50,443 nt of DNA, taken from NCBI GenBank assembly GCA_934149305.1, contig CAKPEF010000012.1, positions 1-50,443 on the forward strand, written 5' to 3'. The translations under genes and the position numbers were made by a program. Under the pieces are notes generated by a model, which made no database searches, was not told the origin of the DNA, and was given only the letters and a program-made list of their open reading frames with translations. The stretch is from an uncultured Clostridia bacterium. Lineage in GTDB: Bacteria > Bacillota > Clostridia > TANB77 > UBA1234. Shown in pieces: positions 20,623 to 29,500 of this stretch (its first letter is position 1; each line of letters starts with the position of its first letter).

Positions 20623-22062
20623 CTATATTACATATATTCCACCAATATTTTTGCTTATTGCCACATTCAAATCGTTTGTTTTTGGATAAGTATCACTTTC
20701 ACCAATTACAACTGTTTGACCTTCAAATATATAATTGTTTTCTTTTGCAATTTTAATTCCCTCGTTTATCATGTCTATTTGGTTGTCACTTTCTTTTACA
20801 AGAATAGGAGTAATTCCCCAAGATACATTTAACTGTCTAGCTGTAGATGGATTTGGTGTAATTGCATAAATTGGACACTTTGGTTTAAAACTAGAGATTG
20901 CCATAGGTGTGTGACCACCACTAGAAAGTGAGAAAATAGCATCTGCATTTGTTTGCATGGCAACTTCACAAAGTGTGTGACCAATTATAAGATTACTGCG
21001 TTTATTAATAAGAGACTCTCTAGAAATGCTAGAAAATTTGTCCCAATAGTCAATCTCGCCTTCAATAGTTTTTGCAATTTGAACCATAGTTTTAACAGAT
21101 TCAATTGGATAATTACCTGCTGCAACTTCGCCAGATAACATTATAGCAGTAGCACCATCGTATACAGCATTTGCAACATCGTTAACCTCTGCTCTTGTAG
21201 GTCTAGGATTATATGTCATAGACTCAAGCATTTGTGTCGCAACGATAACAATTTTACCTTGTTTATTACATTTATCAATAAAGATTTTTTGAAGTGCAGG
21301 CACTCTTTCCATGGCAATTTCAACGCCTAAATCTCCACGAGCAACCATAATACCATCAGAAACATTTAATATTTCATCAAAATTATCAACGCCCTCTTGG
21401 TTCTCAATTTTAGAAATAATCTTGATATTTTCGGCATGATTTTCTTTTAAAACTTCACGAATAGCTAAAATATCTTCTGGCTTTCTAACGAAAGAAGCAG
21501 CAATAATATCAAAACCATTTTTAATACCGTAAGTAATATCATTTTTATCTTTCTCAGTAAGAAGAGGAAGATTTAGCTTTAATCCAGGCACATTAACGCT
21601 CTTTCTATTTGTTAACTTCCCACCATGCAAAATTCTACATTTAATATTTTTATCTTGAATTTCAATTACTTCAAGTTGAATTATACCATCATTTATAAGA
21701 ATGATACTGCCAGGTAAAACTTCTTCATATAAGTGTTCATAATTTACATATACCATAGAAGAATTACCCTCGCAAACATCATGCATAAGTGTAAATAGCG
21801 AACCATCATTTAATGTTGCGGTGCCATCTGCAAAAGTTCCTATTCTAATTTCTGGGCCTTTTGTATCAAGCATCATAGGAATAGGAAGACCAAGTTCATC
21901 ACGAACCGCCTTAAACATATCAATTCTTTTTTGTTGGTCTGTATAATCGCCATGTGAAAAGTTAAATCTAGCAACATCCATACCAGAAGCACAAAGTCTT
22001 GATAAAGTTTTGCAATCATCAACAGCAGGACCAAGTGTGCAAACAATTTTTGTTTTTTTCAT
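20623..22062 (-). CDS. pyk: Pyruvate kinase
   Basis: Converts phosphoenolpyruvate and ADP to pyruvate and ATP, the last step of glycolysis, in the cytoplasm. All core motifs are present in order: KTKIVCTLGPA at the N terminus, ARFNFSHGD, MLDTKGPEIR, the central IISKIENQEG and MVARGDLGVE metal/substrate segment, and the ATQMLESM...PTRAEVNDVANAV signature. It ends without the extra PEP-utiliser domain found in Bacillus enzymes. I chose the ATG at 22062 (479 residues): AAAGGA lies about nine bases upstream of it, whereas the in-frame ATG at 22080 has no ribosome site. It lies 67 bases downstream of the alpha-glucan phosphorylase gene on the same strand, so the two are probably co-transcribed, linking glycogen breakdown to glycolysis. 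Confidence 0.96.
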   Translation of the reverse strand: MKKTKIVCTLGPAVDDCKTLSRLCASGMDVARFNFSHGDYTDQQKRIDMFKAVRDELGLPIPMMLDTKGPEIRIGTFADGTATLNDGSLFTLMHDVCEGNSSMVYVNYEHLYEEVLPGSIILINDGIIQLEVIEIQDKNIKCRILHGGKLTNRKSVNVPGLKLNLPLLTEKDKNDITYGIKNGFDIIAASFVRKPEDILAIREVLKENHAENIKIISKIENQEGVDNFDEILNVSDGIMVARGDLGVEIAMERVPALQKIFIDKCNKQGKIVIVATQMLESMTYNPRPTRAEVNDVANAVYDGATAIMLSGEVAAGNYPIESVKTMVQIAKTIEGEIDYWDKFSSISRESLINKRSNLIIGHTLCEVAMQTNADAIFSLSSGGHTPMAISSFKPKCPIYAITPNPSTARQLNVSWGITPILVKESDNQIDMINEGIKIAKENNYIFEGQTVVIGESDTYPKTNDLNVAISKNIGGIYVI

Positions 22063-22129
22063 AAAATCAAATCCTTTCATTAAAATAGTGAGGCAAAAAA
22101 CAAGTCTTTATACCTCACATATGCATAAA

Positions 22130-24697
22130 TTATCCCATTAACCAGCAACATAAAGATAAATCATGCTTGCTTATTAACAAATTATGTTTTGGCAAAACTC
22201 TAAATGTATAGCCGTAGCTGCCGCCATTGTTTAAAGAAATTTCGGTAGAATATTCATACTCGCCATTTCCTAAATCATTTGATAGTACCATTTCTTTAAA
22301 GTTGTTATCAACCATCTTGCCAGTGCTATCAATTTTTCCTAGGTATACTTCAACACTAACGCTGTTAGGGTCTATATCACCTAAAAATACTTTACAAGAC
22401 ATAGTTAGTGTGTTACCAGCTTTAACTAATAATTCATCTAAATTGCCATATGGAGTTATTTTAATATTTGGCCATTTGCTACGAATATTGTTCTCCCAAT
22501 TTATATAATCAGTAACGGCGTTAGTATTGTCTTTAATAGCGTTTATTCTGTTCATTTGAGGAACATATAATCTATCTAAATAATCAACAAGCATTCTGCC
22601 AGTATTATAAACGCCACCAACAGATTTAATAGAATTTTTCATTCTTCTAATCCATTTGTTGTTTAAACCATCTCCATCAGTATCCTTTTCATAATAAAGA
22701 GGAATGATTTCGTTTTCTAAAACATTATATATGCTTTGAGAATCGGCAGTATCTTGAAGCTCATAATTAGTATATTCAGTATCATCGCCAATTGCCCAAC
22801 CGTTGTTTTCAGCATAACCTTCATACCACCAGCCATCAAGAATACTAAAATTGATAGCGCCGTTTAGACCAGCTTTTTCACCACTAGTACCACTTGCTTC
22901 TAAAGGTCTACGAGGGTTGTTAAGCCAAACATCAACACCGCTTACTAAATATCTTGCGATATACATGTTGTAATTTTCAAGAATAAATACTTTGCCTTTA
23001 AATTGAGGCATTTGTGAAATCTCAAAAATCTTTTTAACAAGTTCTTGACCTTGAACATCAGCTGGGTGAGGTTTACCTGCAAATATTATTTGAACAGGTT
23101 TTTGTGGGTCATTTAAAATTTTTGTTATTCTCTCTAAATCTCTAAAGATTAAATCAGCACGCTTATATGTTGCAAATCTTCTTGCAAAACCAATAGTAAG
23201 CGCGTTAGGATCAAGCATTTTATCTACATCATTTATCTCATCGACAGGTGCGCCGTTTCTGATCTTTTGAGTTTTTAAATTCTTTCTAACAAGGTTGACA
23301 AGCTTCTTCTTTTGAACCATGTGAGCTTCCCATAAAGCTTTGTCTGGTATTAAATCAATATCGTTCCAAACTTCTAAATCATAAGTCTTTTCTTGCCAGA
23401 AAGGACGCATATATGCATTGTATAATTCTTTCAAAGTAGGTGCAAGCCATGTGCAAGTGTGAACACCATTTGTAACATATGTTATAGGCACTTCTTCAAC
23501 TGCAGTGTTTGGCCATAACTCAGCAAATAGCTCTCTAGAAACACCACCATGTAGTTTACTAACACCATTTTTAGCTCCTGCAATTTTAAGAGCAAGAACA
23601 GCCATGTTAAATCCATCACTAAATACATTTTCTTTTTTAGCACCAAGATTTAAAAAGTCTTGACGACTAATTCCAAGGTCTGCACAATAGCTTGTAAAAT
23701 ACTTGTCAATTAAATCGATAGGGAATATATCATTACCAGCAGGTACTGGAGTGTGTGTTGTAAAAATTGTACAAGCAGAAGCCATCTTCTTTGCAACATC
23801 AAATGACACATGTTTATCTCTCATGAAATTCTTAATAACTTCTAATGTTACAAAAGAAGAATGTCCCTCGTTCATGTGATAAACAGTTGGATGTATATTC
23901 AAAGTTTTAAGTAGGTGCATACCACCAATACCTAAAATAATCTCTTGAGAAATTCTCATCTCTTGATTTCCACCATAAAGCTTCAAAGTAAGTTGTCTAT
24001 CAATAGCAGAGTTTAAATCAATATCAGTATCTAAAAGATAAAGTTTAACACGGCCAACATTTATAGACCAAACCTTTGAATAAATAATTCTTCCTGGGAA
24101 CTCGACAGGTATAATAAGCTCGTTTCCATTTTCATCACGAACAGGAAGAATAGGCAAATCTTCAATAATATTAGGTGAATAATCAAAAAGTTCGCTACCA
24201 TCCTTATTTATAAATTGATTAAAATAGCCTTGTTTGTATAAAAGACCAACTGGCACAAAAGGAAGTCCAAGGTCACTTGCAGATTTACAATGGTCACCAG
24301 ATAAAATACCAAGACCACCAGCATAAATCGGAATAATCTCATCAAGCCCAAACTCAGCTGAAAAATATGCAATTATATCATTTTTATTTTGTGGAAAATG
24401 ATTGTTGAAATATGTATTGTCGGTATATAAATAATTTTTAAAATTATCAATAACCATATCATAATCCTTTAAAAACTCCTCATCATGAGAAACCTCATTC
24501 AAACGCTCTTGACTAATAAGCGAAAGAAATTTAATAGGATTTTTATTTACTTTTTCAAACAAACTAGAATCAATATAATCATAAAGTCTAAGTGAATATG
24601 TGTTCCAAGACCACCAAAGATTAGTGGCTAAATTAGATAACTCTGAAATTCTTTCAGGTAACTGTGGTTTAACAGTTATTTTTCCAAATAAGTACAC
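22130..24697 (-). CDS. glgP: Alpha-glucan (glycogen) phosphorylase, GT35
   Basis: Releases glucose-1-phosphate from storage alpha-glucan using phosphate and a pyridoxal phosphate cofactor. The 855-residue protein is of the shorter bacterial type with a DUF3417 domain at the N terminus (LATNLWWSWN, about 25-35). The phosphorylase core includes HMNEGHSSF, FTTHTPVPAGND, GFARRFATYKRADL and EASGTSGEKAGLNG; the lysine of the last motif (about residue 605) should hold the cofactor. A C-terminal beta domain follows. Translation starts at GTG 24697, eight bases after GGAGG. It heads the operon with pyruvate kinase. The synthesis genes for the same polymer are 9-12 kb away on the other strand. Confidence 0.95.
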   Translation of the reverse strand: MYLFGKITVKPQLPERISELSNLATNLWWSWNTYSLRLYDYIDSSLFEKVNKNPIKFLSLISQERLNEVSHDEEFLKDYDMVIDNFKNYLYTDNTYFNNHFPQNKNDIIAYFSAEFGLDEIIPIYAGGLGILSGDHCKSASDLGLPFVPVGLLYKQGYFNQFINKDGSELFDYSPNIIEDLPILPVRDENGNELIIPVEFPGRIIYSKVWSINVGRVKLYLLDTDIDLNSAIDRQLTLKLYGGNQEMRISQEIILGIGGMHLLKTLNIHPTVYHMNEGHSSFVTLEVIKNFMRDKHVSFDVAKKMASACTIFTTHTPVPAGNDIFPIDLIDKYFTSYCADLGISRQDFLNLGAKKENVFSDGFNMAVLALKIAGAKNGVSKLHGGVSRELFAELWPNTAVEEVPITYVTNGVHTCTWLAPTLKELYNAYMRPFWQEKTYDLEVWNDIDLIPDKALWEAHMVQKKKLVNLVRKNLKTQKIRNGAPVDEINDVDKMLDPNALTIGFARRFATYKRADLIFRDLERITKILNDPQKPVQIIFAGKPHPADVQGQELVKKIFEISQMPQFKGKVFILENYNMYIARYLVSGVDVWLNNPRRPLEASGTSGEKAGLNGAINFSILDGWWYEGYAENNGWAIGDDTEYTNYELQDTADSQSIYNVLENEIIPLYYEKDTDGDGLNNKWIRRMKNSIKSVGGVYNTGRMLVDYLDRLYVPQMNRINAIKDNTNAVTDYINWENNIRSKWPNIKITPYGNLDELLVKAGNTLTMSCKVFLGDIDPNSVSVEVYLGKIDSTGKMVDNNFKEMVLSNDLGNGEYEYSTEISLNNGGSYGYTFRVLPKHNLLISKHDLSLCCWLMG

Positions 24698-24747
24698 TAT
24701 AATTTCCTCCTTCGTAAAACTAAAAAAACATTCAAATATAATATATA

Positions 24748-24783
24748 TTATTTGAGTAAATTATTCAATACAAAATTTATCAA
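24748..24783 (-). pseudogene. Remnant or duplicate of the 3' end of the YtxC-like gene
   Basis: On the minus strand this 36-base stretch reads LINFVLNNLLK then a stop. The YtxC-like gene ends LINFILNNLLK then a stop at 25669-25704. The two stretches differ at 5 of 36 bases, all transitions and mostly silent. No further homology is visible upstream of these codons. It acts as one of two direct repeats flanking the toxin-antitoxin candidate. Confidence 0.55.
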
Positions 24784-24838
24784 AAACCATATGAATAAAC
24801 ACATTTTATTTTAGTGTACTACCATCAATTTAGAGCCG

Positions 24839-24863
24839 TAGTGGAGCTTAAGTGTGCTCCATA
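24839..24863 (+). repeat. Dispersed palindromic repeat, single arm
   Basis: TAGTGGAGCTTAAGTGTGCTCC followed by ATA matches the left arm of the repeat family found between 35.6 and 43.2 kb. It folds as GGAGC/GCTCC. Confidence 0.7.
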
Positions 24864-24950
24864 AAAACACCGCTTTTCAATATTTGTCATAAATCATGAT
24901 TGAATAATAACAAAAAATGGGCCTAAATCTTGAAATTCATGCATAATCTC

Positions 24951-24979
24951 TTGACTTATCCCATAAAATATACTAAAAT
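24951..24979 (+). promoter_or_regulatory. Promoter of the candidate antitoxin RNA
   Basis: TTGACT (24951-24956) and TAAAAT (24974-24979) have exactly 17 bases between them. No gene follows on this strand; the transcript would run only to the terminator at 25031-25073. Confidence 0.7.
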
Positions 24980-24985
24980 ACATAT

Positions 24986-25073
24986 AGATAAAGGAAATCC
25001 GCATAAGGCGGTTGACCTAAAAGTTTTTATAAAAATAACCTCTGGTCTCTAAACAGAGAGGTTATTTTTTTTT
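24986..25073 (+). ncRNA. Candidate antitoxin small RNA
   Basis: A transcript of about 88 bases is predicted from a strong promoter to a strong terminator, with no open reading frame. Its first 32 bases (24987-25018) are nearly the same as the first 30 bases of the convergent toxin message (25245 down to 25216), each beginning seven bases after its -10 box. It contains a small CCGC/GCGG hairpin. It overlaps the toxin message antisense through the last four toxin codons and the terminator. This is the layout of type I antitoxin loci such as par of pAD1, except that here the two RNAs share the same-sense leader. Inferred from sequence only. Confidence 0.55.
25031..25073. terminator. Bidirectional terminator shared by toxin message and antitoxin RNA
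   Basis: An AT-rich-based stem, AAATAACCTCT with AGAGGTTATTT, has a T run after it on the plus strand (nine Ts) and a TTTTTATAAAAACTTT tail on the minus strand. The toxin stop codon lies inside its right arm. Confidence 0.85.
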
Positions 25074-25163
25074 GCTCTTAAGTATAAGTTTCCTTATAAT
25101 TCTCAAGAGGATGAGTATTAGTATAAATAAAATTACATCAAATATGTAATCATTTTCTGTCAT
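25062..25163 (-). CDS. Candidate type I toxin, 33-residue membrane peptide
   Basis: The ATG at 25163 follows GGAGGT (25171-25176) by seven bases, a strong site. An in-frame longer reading lacks such a site. The peptide begins MTENDYIFD, has one run of about 14 isoleucine/leucine-rich residues, then a basic tail (RIIRKLILKSKKK). This fits small pore-forming toxins of type I systems, though it does not match the Fst consensus. Its message starts at a consensus promoter and has a leader that can hide the ribosome site (ACCTCC at 25214-25219 on the transcript against GGAGGT, with a 9-bp hairpin between). It converges on a small RNA. I am fairly sure it is translated; toxicity is inference. Confidence 0.6.
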   Translation of the reverse strand: MTENDYIFDVILFILILILLRIIRKLILKSKKK

Positions 25164-25183
25164 ACACATCACCTCCTCTCGGA

Positions 25184-25205
25184 ACACATAGCTTATGCTA
25201 TATGT
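25184..25205 (-). promoter_or_regulatory. Leader hairpin upstream of the toxin ribosome site
   Basis: A 9-bp stem (25184-25192 with 25197-25205, one G-U pair, four-base loop) lies between an ACCUCC segment and the GGAGGU ribosome site in the toxin message, bringing the two complementary hexamers together. Confidence 0.6.
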
Positions 25206-25215
25206 AATTGTTTGG

Positions 25216-25245
25216 AGGTCAACCGCTCTGCTTATTCCCTTTATC
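25216..25245 (-). repeat. Inverted copy of the antitoxin RNA leader
   Basis: On the minus strand this reads GATAAAGGGAATAAGCAGAG then CGGTTGACCT. The plus strand at 24987-25018 has the same with small changes. As DNA the two form an inverted repeat; as RNA they give both transcripts the same 5' end. Confidence 0.8.
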
Positions 25246-25252
25246 TTCAAAA

Positions 25253-25281
25253 AGCATATCATAAATATTTCTTCTTTTCAA
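25253..25281 (-). promoter_or_regulatory. Promoter of the candidate toxin message
   Basis: On the minus strand TTGAAA (25276-25281) and TATGCT (25253-25258) are spaced by 17 bases. The predicted start lies at about 25246, at the edge of the shared leader repeat. Confidence 0.7.
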
Positions 25282-25510
25282 GCGAACATTTTGCATTTTC
25301 AATCATTTTTTAATGGAGCGCACTTATAAAATTTGATATGTTCAAGTAGACGCAAATTTTAGTTTAATGTACAACTTATAAAGTTTCATGTGCTCGATAA
25401 AATATTACAATCGAAAAAATAAAGCCCAAAATTAAATCTATATCACTAATTTAGAGCTTGTTTCTGTAACCGTACGAGCGTAAGCGTTTGAATGATTTTA
25501 AGAATGCATT
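25282..25510. other. Gene-free spacer
   Basis: A+T-rich sequence without a supported gene. A short TAATGGAGCGCACTTATAAA stretch near 25310 resembles a decayed arm of the dispersed palindromic repeat. Otherwise I see nothing in it. Confidence 0.5.
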
Positions 25511-25619
25511 ATCACAAAAATCCGACTAAAATAAGCTCAAAAATCACAAAATTCCGGCCAAAATGAGCCTGAAAATCACAAAATTCCGGCCAAAATGAGC
25601 CTGAAAATCACAAAATTCC
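25511..25619 (+). repeat. 32-bp tandem repeat, about 3.5 copies
   Basis: Copies start at 25511, 25543, 25575 and 25607, exactly 32 bp apart, each beginning ATCACAAAATTCC and carrying CCGGCCAAAATGAGCC (diverged in the first copy). There are no spacers between copies. Confidence 0.9.
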
Positions 25620-25668
25620 AAAAAGCTTGTGGCAGTTGCGATGTAGCATGCGTATACTCGATCACACA

Positions 25669-26274
25669 TTATTTGAGCAAATTATTTAGTATAAAATTTA
25701 TTAAATCAGCGTGGTTGGCGTTAGAAAAATATATGTGCGCAGCTTTTTCTAAAACATTGTCTAAAAAGTTTGAATAGTTTTCAAGCGAAAAGTTGGCAAA
25801 TGCTTCTATTGTTAAATAATTACGGTGTCTAAAATTTAAAAGCAAGCGATTTAAAATTAAATCTTTTTTATATAAATACAATCTTTTAGAATTATTAGAA
25901 GGAAAGTTTGGATCTAAAATTGCAAATGATATATTTTTTATTCTTTTTATTTCTGCATTTGAAAAATAATATGAATAATAATTAAGCAAGCGCAGGATGA
26001 TTTTTCTTTCAAAAAAAGAAATAATTACCTCGCTTAAAATCATGCTTATGGTTGTATAAAGATAAATGTAGCTGCCATATATATTTTTAAAATTAGAACT
26101 TTTAGCGTATATCCCAATACCCTCATAATAATTATGACACTTTATAATTGTAATATATTCGCCACCGATTTTTTTGCTTATAAAATTAAGCTTTGGATAT
26201 TTTTTTAACGCATTACAAAAAAATGTATTTAATTTTTTATTTAAAGTTTTTATAATAATTTTTTTTGGCTGCAA
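25669..26274 (-). CDS. YtxC-like sporulation protein
   Basis: Likely a member of the putative sporulation protein YtxC family, a poorly understood soluble protein found in spore formers. What shows it: the C-terminal half, with an L..RLLLNFRHRNYLTIEAFANFSLENY segment, a following FLDNVLEKAAHIYF helix and the NHADLINFIL end, matches the shape of the YtxC C terminus as I remember it. At about 201 residues it is shorter than the roughly 280 of Bacillus. The start is uncertain: GTG at 26280 touches the GAGGT site, while TTG at 26274 has seven bases of spacing, so I prefer TTG. It is divergent from the MucBP-like giant. Its 3' end is duplicated at 24748-24783. Confidence 0.6.
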   Translation of the reverse strand: MQPKKIIIKTLNKKLNTFFCNALKKYPKLNFISKKIGGEYITIIKCHNYYEGIGIYAKSSNFKNIYGSYIYLYTTISMILSEVIISFFERKIILRLLNYYSYYFSNAEIKRIKNISFAILDPNFPSNNSKRLYLYKKDLILNRLLLNFRHRNYLTIEAFANFSLENYSNFLDNVLEKAAHIYFSNANHADLINFILNNLLK

Positions 26275-26441
26275 GACCACACCTCACAAGATAAAAATAT
26301 GCTTAAAAACAGTATGAACAAATTGGAAAATTTTATTCAAAATATTTTATTCGTAAATGTATGTAAAAGAGCATGTCAGAGTGAAATAATTCATATTAAA
26401 AATAATATCAAAAACGGTCGTTGCATTTTGATTTAAAACTA

Positions 26442-26469
26442 TTGAAAATTTTCACAGTTAATATATAAT
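26442..26469 (+). promoter_or_regulatory. Promoter of the MucBP-like giant gene
   Basis: TTGAAA (26442-26447) and TATAAT (26464-26469) with a 16-base spacer, followed about 40 bases later by GAGGTG and the start codon. Confidence 0.6.
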
Positions 26470-26521
26470 GAATTATATATGTCTAGGTTATACATAAGAT
26501 AAAATTTTAAGAGGTGAAAAC

Positions 26522-29500
26522 ATGAATACATTGGTAAAAGTTCTAACAGAAAAGTTGAAAATGCTTGGCTATAATGATAAAGTCATAGCTTCGGTTATTG
26601 CAAAAATAGATATATCACTAATAGAAAATAAACTAGTCGAGGTTGATGATTATTCAAAATATATAGATGTATATGAATATAGCGAACCATGCACAGAAAT
26701 AATTAGAGCTTTTTTAAATATAAATAATAGACTACTAGAAACCGAAGTAATTGAAGGAGATATTGAAACAATGTCTTCTGAAAATGCATATCGAATGAGG
26801 TTTGTTGCAGCAAATTATTCGTTGGATAAAAGATGTGCGGTTATTGCAATATCTAATGATTTTAGAATAAAGATTTTTATATATGCACCAAATCAAAAAG
26901 TGCAAATAATGTATAGTGGCAAAAAATACGAAGAAGTTTATAAAGAAGAGAGAAACGCAGTTACACAAGATTACAAAGAGGCATTTGAAAGAAACAAAAG
27001 AATGTCAGAACGAAGGGTTGAAGAAATTTTATCAATGCTAGTTGCAGATTATATAATCGATGAAATGATAATTTATTCTTTAAACCCAAGATTAAAAATG
27101 TATGATGATCCCGAAAAATATGCACAAAATATAACAACATACTCAATAAGATTTATAAATAATAAAACAAATAGAATTGAAATATTTGAAAAAGAGCCAG
27201 AGATAAGACACTTAGGGGGAGGCGTCGTTGCGGGAATTTGCAATAACGATCCGTATATAAGACTTGAAGAAATGCCAACTCAAACAGACTTTTTGTTAAA
27301 CACAATATCTTATTATTGGATAAAAGATAATGGAAAAAAACAAGAAGAAATAGCAATTTACACTGCAGGAAAAAGCTTTGAATACAACACATATGTTGAG
27401 TTAAGAAAAAATACAATGGCAGTAAATATGATGGTTGATGATGTCAGCAAATCATTAAAGAGAGCGCAAAGATTAGATGAGGACTATAGTGGATTTATAA
27501 ATGGAATTATAAAATCATTAAACATGGAACTTGTTGATCCGCCACTTGGAGTAGTTAAAGAATGTCTTGAAGATGAAGCAGAATCAATTACTCCAATAGC
27601 ATACAGATACAGATTTACAGTAAATCCAACGGAATACGAAGAAAAATTATATGTATCGATTGAAGACAATATTGGTAGAGATTACAAATACAAAATATCA
27701 GAAGCGATTGTAGAAGACTTAACAAGAATAGGAACAAAATTAGAATACACTGATGAAAATGGCGAACTAGTAAAGAGACAATCGGTAGCAGATTTTAATG
27801 TTAACGCGCCTACAGCAATTATAAGAAAAGAAACTTTCATAGACGAAAAAAGAATACCAGATTTATTGGGATATTTATATGATGACTTAGATGACTACGG
27901 AACAGAGAAATTGCCTATACCAAGTATATATGTAGATATATACATTCCAAAAGAGCCATCTACAAAAGTATGTATGTATAATGGTACAAGTTTAGACTTT
28001 ACACTAGAAGCAATTAAAGACCAAAACTTTTTCTATAATAATAGTAGCGACAGCAATTCATATATAGCAGTTGGTGAAGCAGCATTGCCAGGTTCAACTT
28101 ATGTAACAGTAAGATATCTAAATTCAAAAGGAGAAATACTAAAAGAAAATAGAATCGGAAATTTATTTCCAAATTCAACTTTTACACCAGAAATATTACC
28201 AATAATAAATGATGCTAAAGGTAGAGAGTGGAGAGCAGAACTTACAAGAATAGAGCCACTTATAGTGAATGAAAATCCAGATTTGAATATAATAAACTTA
28301 AAATATATCGAAAGATTTACAAGAGTTACATTTTCATTTATAAACAGAGAGGGCAAAAAGATAGCAGATGACAAGCAAGAGATAATACAAGTTGGAGAAA
28401 TATATGATTTTGAAACAAAAAAGAGTTTCATGTCAAGAGAGAACGAAGAATGGAAATTAAAATTCTCAAGACCTGCTAAATTTGTGGCAAAAGACAACGA
28501 AGAGAAAAACAAAGTAATACTTGTATATGACATCGAGAGAACAGATATATTAGTAAAATATCTAAATAAAACAACGAATGAAGAGCTATTAGAAAGCCAA
28601 AAGATAATAGTTCCATCAAACAAAAAATATTCAGTAGATGTTCCGAAATTTATAATGGATAGTACTGGTCTTGGCTGGCAATACATTGAAGGAACCGAAA
28701 CTAATATACTTGCAAAACCAGATATAGTAAATGAAGTAATACTATATTATACAGAAAATAAAGCACAAGTTGTTGTAAGCTTTAAAAACGAACAAAATAT
28801 AAAACTAGTAGATGATAGAGTAGAGCTTGTACAGGTAGGAAAGAAATATGCATATAGTTTTGACGAAGATTTAACTGATTTTGAATGCAAAGAATGGAGA
28901 CGAAAAAGTGAAGCGCAAAACATTGAAATCACGGTAGATAAAGACAAAAATAGAAATCAAATAGTAGGTGTATATGAACCAGTACTTGCAAATGTTACAA
29001 TACAATTTTTAAACACAGATAATAGACCAATAAAGAGCGATGAGATAGAAAAAGCACAAGTTGGTTCAATATTTAATTCTGAAAGTCTAGAACAGATAAT
29101 AGATAACTTCGGAAGAGCATGGAAGTGCTTCGACAAAGGCGACAAGATTGTAGTAAAAGCAAAAGAAGCTGAAAACAGAGTAATCTTAAGATATGAACCA
29201 TTTATGGTAAAGATAACAATAAGGTATTTTGATGCAGAAATGAACGAACTATTAGAGCCTAAATATGAGAAATTGCAAGTAGGAACAACATATAAAGATA
29301 AGCCAATAGTAAAATTTACATCAAAAGATGGTAAGCAGTGGAAGATAGACTACGATAAAATCGAGACAATTACAGTAAAGAAACACGAAGAAGAAAATGT
29401 ATATTCAATATATTACGAAAAAGAGACAGCCGATGTAGAGCTAACATTCTTTGATGCATACGGAAACGAATTGCAAGACAAAAAAATCATACAGTGGCAA

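Larger units (their letters stand above)
24698..24950. other. Gene-free spacer upstream of glgP
   Basis: Holds the presumed leader and promoter of glgP (no clear -35/-10 pair that I would defend), a copy of the last 12 codons of the YtxC-like gene (24748-24783) and one arm of the dispersed palindromic repeat (24839-24863). I see no open reading frame with a ribosome site here. Confidence 0.6.

Noticed and set aside
22063..22080. Six extra residues at the start of pyruvate kinase
   Set aside because: The upstream ATG has no ribosome site, while AAAGGA is correctly placed for the second ATG, which also gives the conserved MKKTKIVCTLGPA start.
22088..22118. GTGAGG/CCTCAC inverted repeat between glgP and pyk as a terminator
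   Set aside because: A six-base stem with a 19-base loop and no proper T tail is too weak to call; partial attenuation cannot be excluded.
25511..25619. Possible CRISPR array
   Set aside because: Copies are directly adjacent without unique spacers and no cas genes are present. The same reasoning excludes the 33-bp and 38-bp arrays.
25595..25777. Plus-strand open frame across the 32-bp array and the end of the YtxC-like gene
   Set aside because: No ribosome site; it is antisense to a better-supported gene.
24698..26521. tRNA or riboswitch in the A+T-rich spacers
   Set aside because: I found no cloverleaf with a TTC arm or CCA end and no recognisable riboswitch core.
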